From: Ricordea florida
Taxonomy: Eukaryota > Cnidaria > Anthozoa > Corallimorpharia > Ricordeidae
Reading direction: 5' to 3'
NCBI GenBank assembly: GCA_949710005.1
Contig: OX453272.1
Coordinates: 48,009,730 to 48,073,729, forward strand
DNA length: 64,000 nt
Made by a program: the position numbers and the translations under genes
Notes under the pieces: generated by a model
Told to the model about the DNA's origin: nothing
Databases searched by the model: none
The model's input: only the letters and a program-made list of their open reading frames with translations
Shown here: positions 19,797 to 27,585 of the stretch, in pieces
How positions within the stretch are numbered: position 1 is the first letter of the stretch
How the letters are laid out: each line of letters begins with the position of its first letter

Positions 19797-20966
19797 ATGA
19801 CGTCATTAAACAGGGTCACACTAAACCCATCGTCAGCCGAACCTGGTGAGACGCTGTACATTGAAATACCAAGATTGAGTGAAAATCTTGTGATTGTGCC
19901 CGGTAGCGTCTACATAACCTTTGACATGGTTGTGACCGGGCACAAAGACAACACTCTTGTCAATAATTTGGGAAGGAATCTGATTTCACAGTATAAGGTT
20001 CTATTTGGTGGTGAAGTCGTTGAGGATCTTGGTAGATTTGATTTGTTCAAGACTTATCACGACTTGTTTCTGACCACCGAAGACCGTGAGAATAGATTGA
20101 GACAGGGCATATCTGATGTTAACATAAGGAGGATTAGGACCAATGCGGGGAACAAAGATACATCAAAAGCAAGGGACAATACTTTAGCTGTGATTCACAA
20201 CACTAGGTACGCCATTCCATTAGATCACACAATCCTCAAAGATCATGGCGTATTTTATCCAATAGGATTACCTCATCCACTTAGATTTGAATTTACTTTG
20301 GCCAAAGTTTCTGATGTTGTGGTTTATTCAAACCGTGAAGCACCACCTGATTATAAACTAATAAACATGGAGATGGAGTACCAGTGCATATCAAGCAATC
20401 CTTTGGCAAGTCAGGCTGTTGCGTCTTACAGAAATGGGAAAGGGTTCACGTATGAAAAGGTACTTCTTCACAAAACCTTCACAATCTCTGAGGCTAATGA
20501 TTCTGTGATAAATCAGCATGTCAATGTGCCGAGGAGATCTATGACTGGTATACTATGTCTTTTCACCGCCCCTCATGCAGAAGGACTCAGGGACTCTGAG
20601 ATGTTTGCAAACCCAAAGATCACGTCAGTCAAGATTGACATAGATGGAGTGCCCAACCAAGTTTATTTGAAAGGTATGATGGCGACTGATTTGTGGCAAT
20701 CCATAATCAAGCGAGTTGGCCTTAGTGATTCAATCGATGAAGCCGATTTCTATACAGATAAGTTCGCTTTGTGGATTGACCTGAGGACTTATCCAGACAA
20801 CGACATCCATGGAAGTGGTTTGTACATTCATGCTACTCGTGATGGGGTGACTTTGGAAATTAAGAGAGAAAAGGTAGGCACTAGAGTTCTTACATGTCAC
20901 ATGTTTGTTATTGCTGACGCGGTCATGAGCATTGTTAATTGTGGCCTAAAGGAGATTAGATATTAA
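19797..20966 (+). CDS. Major capsid protein candidate (double jelly-roll)
   Basis: This 389-residue protein is predicted to form the virion shell. It is rich in alternating beta-strand patterns (LYIEIPRLSENLVIVPGSVY, then ITFDMVV; LISQYKVLFGGEVV; RFDLFKTYHDLFL; RYAIPLDHTILKDHGVFYPI) and ends in a second beta-rich half. From memory of cnidarian elements, proteins with the pattern VPGS...L.TF, FGGE and Y-DLFL occupy the hexon position in Polintons. Its place beside the packaging ATPase agrees. It is shorter than many hexons (500-600 residues), so structure prediction should confirm the two jelly rolls. ATG 19797 is chosen over an upstream TTG. A hairpin follows 13 nt after the stop. Confidence 0.65.
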   Translation: MTSLNRVTLNPSSAEPGETLYIEIPRLSENLVIVPGSVYITFDMVVTGHKDNTLVNNLGRNLISQYKVLFGGEVVEDLGRFDLFKTYHDLFLTTEDRENRLRQGISDVNIRRIRTNAGNKDTSKARDNTLAVIHNTRYAIPLDHTILKDHGVFYPIGLPHPLRFEFTLAKVSDVVVYSNREAPPDYKLINMEMEYQCISSNPLASQAVASYRNGKGFTYEKVLLHKTFTISEANDSVINQHVNVPRRSMTGILCLFTAPHAEGLRDSEMFANPKITSVKIDIDGVPNQVYLKGMMATDLWQSIIKRVGLSDSIDEADFYTDKFALWIDLRTYPDNDIHGSGLYIHATRDGVTLEIKREKVGTRVLTCHMFVIADAVMSIVNCGLKEIRY

Positions 20967-20969
20967 GCC

Positions 20970-21014
20970 GCTGTATGGTTTTCTTCTCACGGTGTCATGA
21001 GAAGAAACATCAAT
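20970..21014 (+). other. Integrase-gene shard / hairpin after capsid gene
   Basis: The 45 bp after the capsid stop align with 19433-19478 inside the integrase gene, with about eight differences and one indel. Within it TTTCTTCTCA (20980-20989) and TGAGAAGAAA (20998-21007) make a 10-bp stem with an 8-nt loop. It could be a recombination scar, a 3'-end hairpin, or both. Confidence 0.55.
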
Positions 21015-21038
21015 CTAAAGGGGTTAATGTAGTGAGTA

Positions 21039-21677
21039 ATGATGAACGAACTCAAAGATTTGATTCCATTCAATTGCATCATCACTGGTCCAACGAATTG
21101 CGGAAAGACTCAATACATAGTGGAACAACTTCGAGGTCACTATAGGCAAGTGTTTGATTATATTGTGTTGATTTGCCCGACATATGCCCATAACAAGACT
21201 TATAGAGGTTTTGCCAAAGGGGACAAACGATTCTTTGTCCTGTCGCCAGATGCGAGTGATCATGACGAAATCAACAATTTGTTGATGGACTGTGAATCGT
21301 TCTTCTCGGGTACCAATACGCTCCTAATATTGGACGACTGTGCGGTTTCCAAGGATCTGAAGAATAGGTCCAACAAATTCATCGGTTTGGCCTTCTCAGG
21401 GAGACACGTAGGGATATCGGTCTGGGTTCTCACTCAGCAATTGACATCTATAGCCAAACCATTCCGTGAAAATGTAGCTTGTGTGGTCTCATTCCACAAT
21501 CCATCACAAACGGCGATGAAGATGCTTTTCGAGGAGTACGGCGGGGACCTGGATGCTGAAACGTGGAAGAAACTCAAGAAGCATCTTACGAATGAAAAGT
21601 ATGCCAGGCTATGCTTCTCCCTTAGACATCCATTCCAAAATTATTTAGAGATACCGGCCCTGACGTCACAACCATGA
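21039..21677 (+). CDS. FtsK/A32-type DNA packaging ATPase
   Basis: This 212-residue P-loop ATPase is expected to pump element DNA into capsids. Walker A is GPTNCGKT (residues 17-24) and Walker B is LLILDD (95-100), followed by a sensor-like segment with GRHVGISVWVLTQQLTSI. This order matches the A32/HerA-FtsK packaging family of Polintons, adintoviruses and large DNA viruses. Two adjacent ATGs (21039, 21042) are possible starts. The stop overlaps the next gene's start (ATGA), suggesting a compact block; how eukaryotic translation handles it is not evident. Confidence 0.92.
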   Translation: MMNELKDLIPFNCIITGPTNCGKTQYIVEQLRGHYRQVFDYIVLICPTYAHNKTYRGFAKGDKRFFVLSPDASDHDEINNLLMDCESFFSGTNTLLILDDCAVSKDLKNRSNKFIGLAFSGRHVGISVWVLTQQLTSIAKPFRENVACVVSFHNPSQTAMKMLFEEYGGDLDAETWKKLKKHLTNEKYARLCFSLRHPFQNYLEIPALTSQP

Positions 21678-22243
21678 CAACTCCCGAAGAAATCATGAAT
21701 GGTGAAACTTCGGTGGTGGAACAATCGTCACCAACCATTAACGTTCATGATGTGAAAGCTAAAAGAGAAGAGCTGGCAATACTAGCTTCTCTAGGCTCTA
21801 GCAAGGAGTATCTTGGTGTTCAGATGGCTCTAGGTGATGTCCACAGATTGTCGGATAGGGATGTCGAGAAGTACTACAAGAGGTACAAGATGGTGTCTGG
21901 TAAGAATGTGGCTGACGGACTAATTGATCCTCCTTTCCATCTATTGGCCAGACTAGTCGACTGGTCTCTTAGTAGTTACGGTGGAATAGATGATCCAGAT
22001 GCTTTGGTAAAGGATTGGAAGAACAACCAGTTGATCAAGCAGTCGCTGTCAGAATATTCTGGTTCAATAGTAGTCCACGGTGGTGCGATTGTTACGTTAT
22101 TGATAATAGCCCTTACCGCTCTCAAGCATTTCAGACTAAATGAGCCTAGCCCTTCCACTAGATTGTATGACATGGCTAACACGGATGAAGATTGGGAAGC
22201 TGGGCAAGTTTTAGGGAGTGAGGGCGTCGACACTGTTCGGTGA
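21674..22243 (+). CDS. Membrane protein of the structural block, unknown
   Basis: This 189-residue protein has a mostly helical soluble part (residues 1-125) and one predicted membrane segment around 130-150 (IVVHGGAIVTLLIIALTALK), then a short acidic tail. The start overlaps the ATPase stop by 4 bp. Position in the structural block suggests a virion or assembly role. I do not recognise a domain, and it lacks the His-Asp/Glu-Cys motifs expected of an adenain-type protease. Confidence 0.7.
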   Translation: MTTPEEIMNGETSVVEQSSPTINVHDVKAKREELAILASLGSSKEYLGVQMALGDVHRLSDRDVEKYYKRYKMVSGKNVADGLIDPPFHLLARLVDWSLSSYGGIDDPDALVKDWKNNQLIKQSLSEYSGSIVVHGGAIVTLLIIALTALKHFRLNEPSPSTRLYDMANTDEDWEAGQVLGSEGVDTVR

Positions 22244-22273
22244 AAAAATTGAAATTGGAAGTGGAAGGGGTAG

Positions 22274-22606
22274 GTGTGCGGCTCAAGCGGCTCGTCTTCG
22301 GCCGATCTCCAACTTGAAAGGGAAAGGCATGACAAAGCCATGGAGAAGTACCAAAAAGACTATGCTGCGTATCAAGAGAAACGAATGGCTTATATTGACT
22401 TTGAAAATCGTAGGAAGGGTGATGAGAATCAAGCCTCTGAGAACATATCAAAGACGGATGAAGCGCTGAGATTGTACAATCAAATGGGCAATCCCCCTAA
22501 ATTCTCAGACTATTACCGACCCAATTCAGATCAAAAGACTGGAGAAATGGTTTATGTTTCTCTTGGGATGTTAGCCTTGGCATACATTGCCAGCAAGTGG
22601 ATATAA
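22274..22606 (+). CDS. Small coiled-coil protein with C-terminal membrane anchor; start unclear
   Basis: The open frame runs from after an in-frame TAG at 22271. The first ATG is 22340 (88 codons), but plausible coding sense begins about 22 codons earlier (CGSSGSSSADLQLERERHDK), where only GTG 22274 is available. A heptad-like helix (EKYQKDYAAYQEKRMAYIDF) leads to a predicted C-terminal membrane segment (VYVSLGMLALAYIASKWI). Either the original start was lost by a small mutation or translation begins at 22340. The stop overlaps the next ATG (TAATG). Function unknown. Confidence 0.65.
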   Translation: MCGSSGSSSADLQLERERHDKAMEKYQKDYAAYQEKRMAYIDFENRRKGDENQASENISKTDEALRLYNQMGNPPKFSDYYRPNSDQKTGEMVYVSLGMLALAYIASKWI

Positions 22607-22854
22607 TGAGTGACATAGTAACAATCCATGAATATGTGCGTTTGGTAGGATTCAGAGCTGAGCAATTGCAGATGGGCAGCAAACCAGTGATAGACTGGCC
22701 ATTTCATTTCAATCCTATAGCCATTGCCAAGAGTGAACTCAAACAACGCGTTTTGCCCCTTGCTATAATTAGAAAGATCCCGGACTGTAATTCAAAGACT
22801 GGTTTCCGAGATGAAGTATGGGACCCAAACGACATGCATATACGAGACTTTTGA
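22606..22854 (+). CDS. Rpb6-like RNA polymerase subunit homologue
   Basis: This 82-residue protein follows the conserved C-terminal domain of Rpb6/omega: EYVRLVGFRAEQLQMGSKPV corresponds to the helix with the invariant R-A-x-Q, and NPIAIAKSELKQRVLPLAII followed by RKIPD...EVWDPND matches the P-x-x-IA-x-x-EL-x-x-x-x-x-P-x-x-I-x-R-x-x-P-D...W block. Rpb6 stabilises the polymerase clamp in archaeal and eukaryotic RNA polymerases, and some large DNA viruses encode one. It lacks the acidic N-terminus of cellular Rpb6 and has a 7-residue insertion before the final W. No other polymerase subunit is present, so it might dock on host polymerase or have a structural role. The ATG at 22606 overlaps the previous stop; a GTG at 22597 is ignored. 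Confidence 0.75.
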   Translation: MSDIVTIHEYVRLVGFRAEQLQMGSKPVIDWPFHFNPIAIAKSELKQRVLPLAIIRKIPDCNSKTGFRDEVWDPNDMHIRDF

Positions 22855-22890
22855 AATCAATTTAGAAAGCTGCCATATTCAACTTCAAAT

Positions 22891-23835
22891 ATGGCAACTG
22901 GTTATGATGATCCCGATTTGGATCCGACTACACTAAATGAGGTAGGTGATGGTGATGGTGGGGACGATACGCTTTACTTGAGCCCAATCACAAAGACATC
23001 CACCACTCGTCCAATTGACCCTGATTATGAAGAGGAAGAAACCTCGTTCGGTGGTGTTGATGAAACTCGGCCCTTATTGATAGAAGAGATGGAAATAGAA
23101 CAAGATGAAGCCTGGGCCAAGATTAGATCAAGATTCCCCAAAGTTGATCCGTCCAAGTTTACAGCTGGGCTGGATAAATTCAAACAAGTAGTCGTCAAAT
23201 TGATGAGGAAAGGATCAAAATCTTATGTGTTGTTCAAAGGCGACGATGAATTGAATGATAGATTGCCGGACACCATCAAAAACAGTCTAGGCCCAAGAGC
23301 AGAAGAAGTTGTGGAAGCCAATGATGGTGTGATCGCTGAGAAAAAGGGATTGCTCACCAAAATGAAGGAGACGCTAAGATTCCAAAGAGATAAGCCGCTG
23401 AAGACCCCAGAGGAAGACAGTAACATAGAGACTCTGGAGAGGGAAATCGGTGAGCAGGAGGAGGAGATAGCCAATTTGGAGGGTGAGAATGAAGAGATAC
23501 AGGAACGAATGTCATTGCGGGATCGTGTGAAGGCCATCTTCAAGAAATACGGGTTCACAGTCTTTGCTGTCATGAGTGCCGTTGTAGTGGTCATTGGTGT
23601 CATAGTCTCCAACCTCTCCAAAGGGCTATCGAAATTGGGCAAGGGTGTTGGTGATGGACTAAAAACTCTTGGGAAGAAACTTGGCGAATTGCTGCCTGGG
23701 ATGGTGGGCGCTATTGTAAGCTTTCTGTTCAAGACTGCTGGAGAGGTCGTCTCATTCCTGGGGAAACATGCTTGGCTGTTAATAATGGCGGTTGTGCTTT
23801 ACTTCATAGAAGAGTTAAAAAGGAAACGTAAATGA
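22891..23835 (+). CDS. Acidic coiled-coil protein with two membrane segments
   Basis: In this 314-residue protein residues 1-75 are acidic and disordered, ~150-210 form a charged coiled coil (ETLEREIGEQEEEIANLEGE), and ~220-245 is hydrophobic (FTVFAVMSAVVVVIGVIV). A Gly/Lys-periodic amphipathic stretch follows (LSKGLSKLGKGVGDGLKTLG), then a second membrane segment (AWLLIMAVVLYFIEEL) and a basic tail. Similar proteins are, from memory, frequent in cnidarian Polintons. The amphipathic-plus-membrane design could suit a membrane-active minor virion protein comparable to adenovirus pVI, but that is inference. The stop overlaps the next start (ATGA). Confidence 0.75.
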   Translation: MATGYDDPDLDPTTLNEVGDGDGGDDTLYLSPITKTSTTRPIDPDYEEEETSFGGVDETRPLLIEEMEIEQDEAWAKIRSRFPKVDPSKFTAGLDKFKQVVVKLMRKGSKSYVLFKGDDELNDRLPDTIKNSLGPRAEEVVEANDGVIAEKKGLLTKMKETLRFQRDKPLKTPEEDSNIETLEREIGEQEEEIANLEGENEEIQERMSLRDRVKAIFKKYGFTVFAVMSAVVVVIGVIVSNLSKGLSKLGKGVGDGLKTLGKKLGELLPGMVGAIVSFLFKTAGEVVSFLGKHAWLLIMAVVLYFIEELKRKRK

Positions 23836-24020
23836 ATCAAATGAAGAGCTATTGTGTCAAAGAGAAAAAGCTGACTGATTGTGTACCTGGTAGTGAAACC
23901 TTTGCCAAAACAGCCAAAGGAAGGCCGATGATGAAGTGTAAATGTTCCAGCTGTGGCATCATCAAAACTCGTTTCCTCTCAGATGCTGACTATAGAAGTT
24001 TAAAGATGGCGAAGAAGTAA
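23832..24020 (+). CDS. Small Zn-ribbon-like basic protein
   Basis: This 62-residue basic protein (SYCVKEKK, then CVPGSE, then KCKCSSCGIIKTRFLS) has cysteines at 8, 17, 36, 38 and 41. It resembles the short 'YCVK...' core-type proteins seen in Polintons and several DNA viruses (DUF5679-like), which may bind DNA in virions. The usual CxxC at the start is reduced to CVKE. It lies between two structural genes, overlapping the upstream stop by 4 bp. Confidence 0.7.
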   Translation: MNQMKSYCVKEKKLTDCVPGSETFAKTAKGRPMMKCKCSSCGIIKTRFLSDADYRSLKMAKK

Positions 24021-24029
24021 TCAAACAAC

Positions 24030-24659
24030 ATGTTGAGCATTACTATGTACGAGTCTGAAGCCAGAGTGTATTTGGATCCCCCACTGGAAGAAGTTCGGGA
24101 GATCCAACTCCTCGACTGTATTGTACCCAAACGATTGGTCAACTTCAAGGATCGACAGGGCTTTCTCAAGGAGGATCGACCCATCATAATAATCCCGCCC
24201 GGTACATACTCTCTACGTGGCATGCACGCAATCCTTCTGAACGATACGGATAACGCCAAGTTGTCGATCATTGAGACTGACACCGTTGATTACCTGTACT
24301 CCAACAAGGGTTTCAACATTAAACTCACAAGAGGTCTCCAAGTTGCTCTTGGGGTGCCTGAAACCGTAACCCCTGGAAAGCTGTACCCCATAAACATACA
24401 GATTAAGGAGCCGATGAGACTTTTGTGTAGTCTAGTGGACAATAAGTCGTCATATGCGAATGAGACTAAGTATGGAGAACTCGTGAAACTCTCGCCTTCC
24501 CACCTCCTTGCCAACATACCATCACAGGATTACCCGGCCATGCCAGTTCAAAAACATAGGAGCCCCATAAACCACTTCGACTTAAGCATCCTCGACATTG
24601 GATGGAAGAAACTTGATCTGACAGGTTCTCCCATCACATTGAGTTTACGATTCAGATAA
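24030..24659 (+). CDS. Penton-like minor capsid protein candidate (single jelly-roll)
   Basis: This 209-residue, strand-rich protein starts MLSITMYESEARVYLDPPLE and contains FNIKLTRGLQVALGVPE, then LLCSLVDNKSSYANE and a beta-rich C-terminus (PITLSLRFR). The GLQVALG and C-x-LVDN blocks are, from memory, hallmarks of the minor capsid (penton) protein of Polintons and adintoviruses, which would form capsid vertices. It starts 9 bp after the Zn-ribbon gene. Confidence 0.72.
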   Translation: MLSITMYESEARVYLDPPLEEVREIQLLDCIVPKRLVNFKDRQGFLKEDRPIIIIPPGTYSLRGMHAILLNDTDNAKLSIIETDTVDYLYSNKGFNIKLTRGLQVALGVPETVTPGKLYPINIQIKEPMRLLCSLVDNKSSYANETKYGELVKLSPSHLLANIPSQDYPAMPVQKHRSPINHFDLSILDIGWKKLDLTGSPITLSLRFR

Positions 24660-24663
24660 CATC

Positions 24664-24672
24664 TTAAAAGTA
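24664..24672 (+). promoter_or_regulatory. CTTAAAAGT motif, copy 1
   Basis: The 9-mer ends 18 bp before the ATG at 24691. Identical 9-mers precede the next two genes. Confidence 0.5.
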
Positions 24673-24690
24673 AGTGATCCTCAGTCCAAA

Positions 24691-25290
24691 ATGGAAGCAT
24701 ATAAGGCGATTTACCCCAACTTGGAAGCCACTGCACCTCCAACTGATGGTCCATCATTCAGACTTCAACAATGTTGTGATGCCTTGAACAAGCTAAAGTC
24801 TGAATTAAACCACTACGAGACAGTACTCAAAAAATACAACCGATCCAAGGGCACACTCATGAATGTAAGCTCGACCTGTGGTATAATGTCCTGCATTTTA
24901 GCAGCTGGTGGATTGGGCACATCTCTTAGTGGAGTCGGAATCGTCGCATCTATACCACTGGGTGTGGTAAGTGGTGTGTTTGTGTGCGCATCCATAGCGT
25001 GTCAACAGATATCCAAGAGACTGTCCCAGAAAGCTGTGAAGCATCAAAACACCATCACACTGGCCAGATCCAAGATAAACACCATTGAAGACCTGGTTTC
25101 CAAAGCCCTCCCTGACAATACGATCTCTGACTCAGAATTCTCGTTAATCATGGACGAACTCAAGAAATTCGAAAAGCTCAAGGCTGAGATACGGGCTAAG
25201 GCTCAAAAAAATGTGAGTGGAGAGGACCCATTGGTGTTGAGGCAGAGAGTGCGCAACGAAATCCTCAAAGAACTAAAAGGAGGACCATAA
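24691..25290 (+). CDS. Two-membrane-segment coiled-coil protein, cnidarian Polinton type
   Basis: In this 199-residue protein an N-terminal helical region (SFRLQQCCDALNKLKSELNH) leads to a hydrophobic hairpin (~58-110, including GIMSCILAAGGLGTSLSGVG and SIPLGVVSGVFVCASIACQQ), then RLSQKAVKHQNTITLARSKI and a C-terminal segment ISDSEFSLIMDELKKFEKLK. Proteins with this layout and the 'SD.EF.LI.DE..K' block are, from memory, very common in cnidarian genomes as 'uncharacterized' proteins and probably mark Polintons. The role is unknown; it is probably membrane-associated. Confidence 0.75.
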   Translation: MEAYKAIYPNLEATAPPTDGPSFRLQQCCDALNKLKSELNHYETVLKKYNRSKGTLMNVSSTCGIMSCILAAGGLGTSLSGVGIVASIPLGVVSGVFVCASIACQQISKRLSQKAVKHQNTITLARSKINTIEDLVSKALPDNTISDSEFSLIMDELKKFEKLKAEIRAKAQKNVSGEDPLVLRQRVRNEILKELKGGP

Positions 25291-25329
25291 CTATCATATA
25301 CGAGCAAAACAAATACTAGTCCAAATAGA

Positions 25330-25338
25330 CTTAAAAGT
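25330..25338 (+). promoter_or_regulatory. CTTAAAAGT motif, copy 2
   Basis: It ends 19 bp before the ATG at 25358. Confidence 0.5.
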
Positions 25339-25357
25339 AATATTAATAAGAGTAAAC

Positions 25358-25537
25358 ATGGATGACCGAGAAGTCAATGAAGCTCCAAAATATATAACTG
25401 AATTGGATTGTGATAGATTAATAAATTCTAAACTGTATGATACAAGAAAAAAGGTTAGAGAATTGTCTGCAACAACTTCGTACATGATGAAGGCTGTAGT
25501 ATTATATTTAGCATACTGGATCTATCACAAGATATAG
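25358..25537 (+). CDS. 59-residue tail-anchored membrane protein
   Basis: A short frame from ATG 25358 gives a charged N-terminal half (starting MDDREVNEAPKYI) and a hydrophobic C-terminal segment (MMKAVVLYLAYWIYHKI) ending at TAG 25535. It fills the gap between two structural genes and has the same CTTAAAAGT motif 19 bp upstream as its neighbours, which supports it as a real gene. Function unknown. Confidence 0.6.
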   Translation: MDDREVNEAPKYITELDCDRLINSKLYDTRKKVRELSATTSYMMKAVVLYLAYWIYHKI

Positions 25538-25545
25538 ATTAATGA

Positions 25546-25554
25546 CTTAAAAGT
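25546..25554 (+). promoter_or_regulatory. CTTAAAAGT motif, copy 3
   Basis: It ends 32 bp before the ATG at 25587. Confidence 0.45.
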
Positions 25555-25586
25555 TTGAACCCTTCTACCCAAATTCTGGATAGAAG

Positions 25587-27122
25587 ATGGGCTTACTCGA
25601 TGACTTCAAAAACAAGTATCCAAAGGCTGACCTTGACCAATTCAGATTTGTGAACGATCAATATGGAGGTTACATTAGATGGAAACATAACGGTATGACA
25701 GTCATGTCCTATGATGACCCCACTGGCAAGACATGGACTGATGGGATGCGACCAAGTTTGAAATCGCGACTCTGGATTGATCTTGGACTGGCCGCACTGA
25801 ACTCATTCCCACCAAGCTTAACCATGACCAAACGATACTACCCGATACCCGCCGTTGACTTTGACAGCCCCACCAGTAACACTACAAACATGCTGACCTC
25901 GCTGGACATATACGTGTCCAATACGAAGAAATTCACCGCCAAGATGCGTAATGTTTTCACCTCCCAAGTTGTAACTTTCAAGTTTGGCAAACAAAGTCGA
26001 ACGTGGTTGAACGCCCCCGACATGAACTACTGGCCACAACAACTGAACTTCGCAGTGTGGTGTGCGACCTCTGGCTGTGGGATAAGTCCCTTCGAGAGCC
26101 TCAACTACCCCAAAGTCGTTAGTAGCTTCATCAAGTTTCATGTGAACTTCACCATAAGACGAATATTGTATGAACTGAGTCTTCCACTGCCTGATGAGCA
26201 ACCATTTGTAATCAACAACAACCCTTACAGCAAGGTCGCTTATCAACGATTGTGCGCTGAATTTGGCATCTCAAACGACTCTGACTTCAGATGGAAAGGT
26301 GGACGAAACGGGGGTTTGGGTGACATATTCATCGATTATGGGGCTGGATACCATGGAGTAGGTGGAGGATACCAAAACGTCCATATGGTAAGAAACTATG
26401 ACGATGGGGCTGACCAATGGCCTGGTGAAGGTGGAAAATTCGCTGATGATGGGGGTAAAAAGGAAAAGGGCGACCTCATTTCATTCATCCGTAATGATGA
26501 CTTTGCTGATTACAAGTATGCTTGGTTCATACCAACGAGTGGCTATGGACTCACTAAAGCTGGACTTGGTAGATTGAATCGGTCTGCTGAAGCCTTTGTT
26601 TACTGCGTATTGGGAGCTCAAGTCAACACTAGAAACTCGATTGTGGGCACTGGTGGTGGAGCGATAGAAACTCAACAAGAATTCTTGGCCCTGTTTGAGA
26701 GTAGTGTGATCGAGAATGACATTTCGAGATCGATCCAAAGGTACCAACTGGCCACTCAAGAAGCTAAATTAAGACTTGATTTGGCCATTGCTCCTGGAGT
26801 GTGGTTGATGCCCAGTAACATGATCATAAACACAGAGAGTGTGATCGGGTATAACAACAACCTCATGAAGGCCACTGATGGGATGAAATTTGGTGTCAAC
26901 ACAAACATAAACCTGGAGACTAAAACTGTGGGGATCAACCATAATCTGGGGTCTTCAAAGGTCAAGTTGCCACATGCAATTGTAGAGACTAAACGTTCAA
27001 CAACAACACCAACGATTCATCCTCGCCCTGAAATCAAAGAAGAAACAAATACCAATCATGAAACCAACCTGATACTGTTAATCATTGGAGTTGGAATTGC
27101 CGCTTGGATGCTCTTCAGATAA
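25587..27122 (+). CDS. Large putative structural protein with C-terminal membrane anchor
   Basis: This 511-residue protein starts MGLLDDFKNKYPKADLDQFR and contains LTMTKRYYPIPAVDFDSP, PQQLNFAVWCATSGCGISPF, a Gly/Asp-rich loop (about 230-300), GLTKAGLGRLNRSAEAFVYC and ARNSIVG-like segments. It ends in a single membrane segment (LILLIIGVGIAAWMLFR). I recall similar sequences in cnidarian genomes without assigned function. Size, abundance of beta-type segments and position suggest a virion protein, possibly an envelope or internal-membrane component; a fibre-like role or an alternative capsid protein cannot be excluded. Gly2 is compatible with N-myristoylation. Confidence 0.7.
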   Translation: MGLLDDFKNKYPKADLDQFRFVNDQYGGYIRWKHNGMTVMSYDDPTGKTWTDGMRPSLKSRLWIDLGLAALNSFPPSLTMTKRYYPIPAVDFDSPTSNTTNMLTSLDIYVSNTKKFTAKMRNVFTSQVVTFKFGKQSRTWLNAPDMNYWPQQLNFAVWCATSGCGISPFESLNYPKVVSSFIKFHVNFTIRRILYELSLPLPDEQPFVINNNPYSKVAYQRLCAEFGISNDSDFRWKGGRNGGLGDIFIDYGAGYHGVGGGYQNVHMVRNYDDGADQWPGEGGKFADDGGKKEKGDLISFIRNDDFADYKYAWFIPTSGYGLTKAGLGRLNRSAEAFVYCVLGAQVNTRNSIVGTGGGAIETQQEFLALFESSVIENDISRSIQRYQLATQEAKLRLDLAIAPGVWLMPSNMIINTESVIGYNNNLMKATDGMKFGVNTNINLETKTVGINHNLGSSKVKLPHAIVETKRSTTTPTIHPRPEIKEETNTNHETNLILLIIGVGIAAWMLFR

Positions 27123-27148
27123 AAATTGAAATTGCCAATCCATAGATC

Positions 27149-27532
27149 ATGGCCTCGCAAATCATGACATCATTGGCAATCGTTGGCAGCAGGTACTTCA
27201 ATGACATGTTCTTCTTGAAAGAGCAAATACGTAAAGCCCTCAAGAAATGGAAGCTGGATCTCTCAGACATACAATTGATTGTGTCTGGGGGTGCAGAAGG
27301 GGTTGATGAACTGGCCAGAGATTTTGCCACTGAAAAGGAGATCCCATTCAAAGCGTTTGAACCTCAATGGGACTACTATGGCAAGGCGGCTGGGCCAATT
27401 CGCAATAGAGCTATTATGGAGTGTGCGACGCATGTATTGGCCTTGCCTTCTTGTATTTACTCGCCAGGTACCAAATCCGCTATTAAGTTGGCTAAGAAAT
27501 ACAAGAGAGAGGTTATAGTCGTCTATGTCTAA
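27149..27532 (+). CDS. SLOG/DUF2493 (YspA-like) Rossmann-fold protein
   Basis: This 127-residue protein shows the complete family signature: SLAIVGSRYFND at the N-terminus, LIVSGGAEGVDELARDFATE with the nucleotide-binding loop, then FEPQWDYYGKAAGPIRNRAI and CIYSPGTKSAIKLAKKY and a final VIVVYV strand. SLOG-superfamily proteins bind nucleotides or nucleotide-derived ligands, and some act in prokaryotic conflict systems. In a Polinton this is accessory cargo of unknown use: nucleotide salvage, sensing or host counter-defence are guesses. It starts 26 bp after the large structural gene and is convergent with the Cys/His-repeat gene. Confidence 0.85.
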   Translation: MASQIMTSLAIVGSRYFNDMFFLKEQIRKALKKWKLDLSDIQLIVSGGAEGVDELARDFATEKEIPFKAFEPQWDYYGKAAGPIRNRAIMECATHVLALPSCIYSPGTKSAIKLAKKYKREVIVVYV

Positions 27533-27546
27533 TGATTAAGTGAACT

Positions 27547-27571
27547 TTTGTAACGTGAAGCGTGTTACAAA
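27547..27571. terminator. Shared 3' palindrome, copy 2 (between convergent genes)
   Basis: TTTGTAAC and GTTACAAA flank a 9-nt spacer. The site lies 14 nt after the stop of the SLOG gene and 14 nt after the stop of the oppositely oriented Cys/His gene, so one palindrome could serve both 3' ends. Confidence 0.55.
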
Positions 27572-27585
27572 TGTCTTTGGATACA

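Noticed and set aside
21674-22243. 189-residue protein as the Polinton maturation protease
   Set aside because: No His-Asp/Glu-Cys arrangement is visible, and it has a membrane segment unlike adenain.
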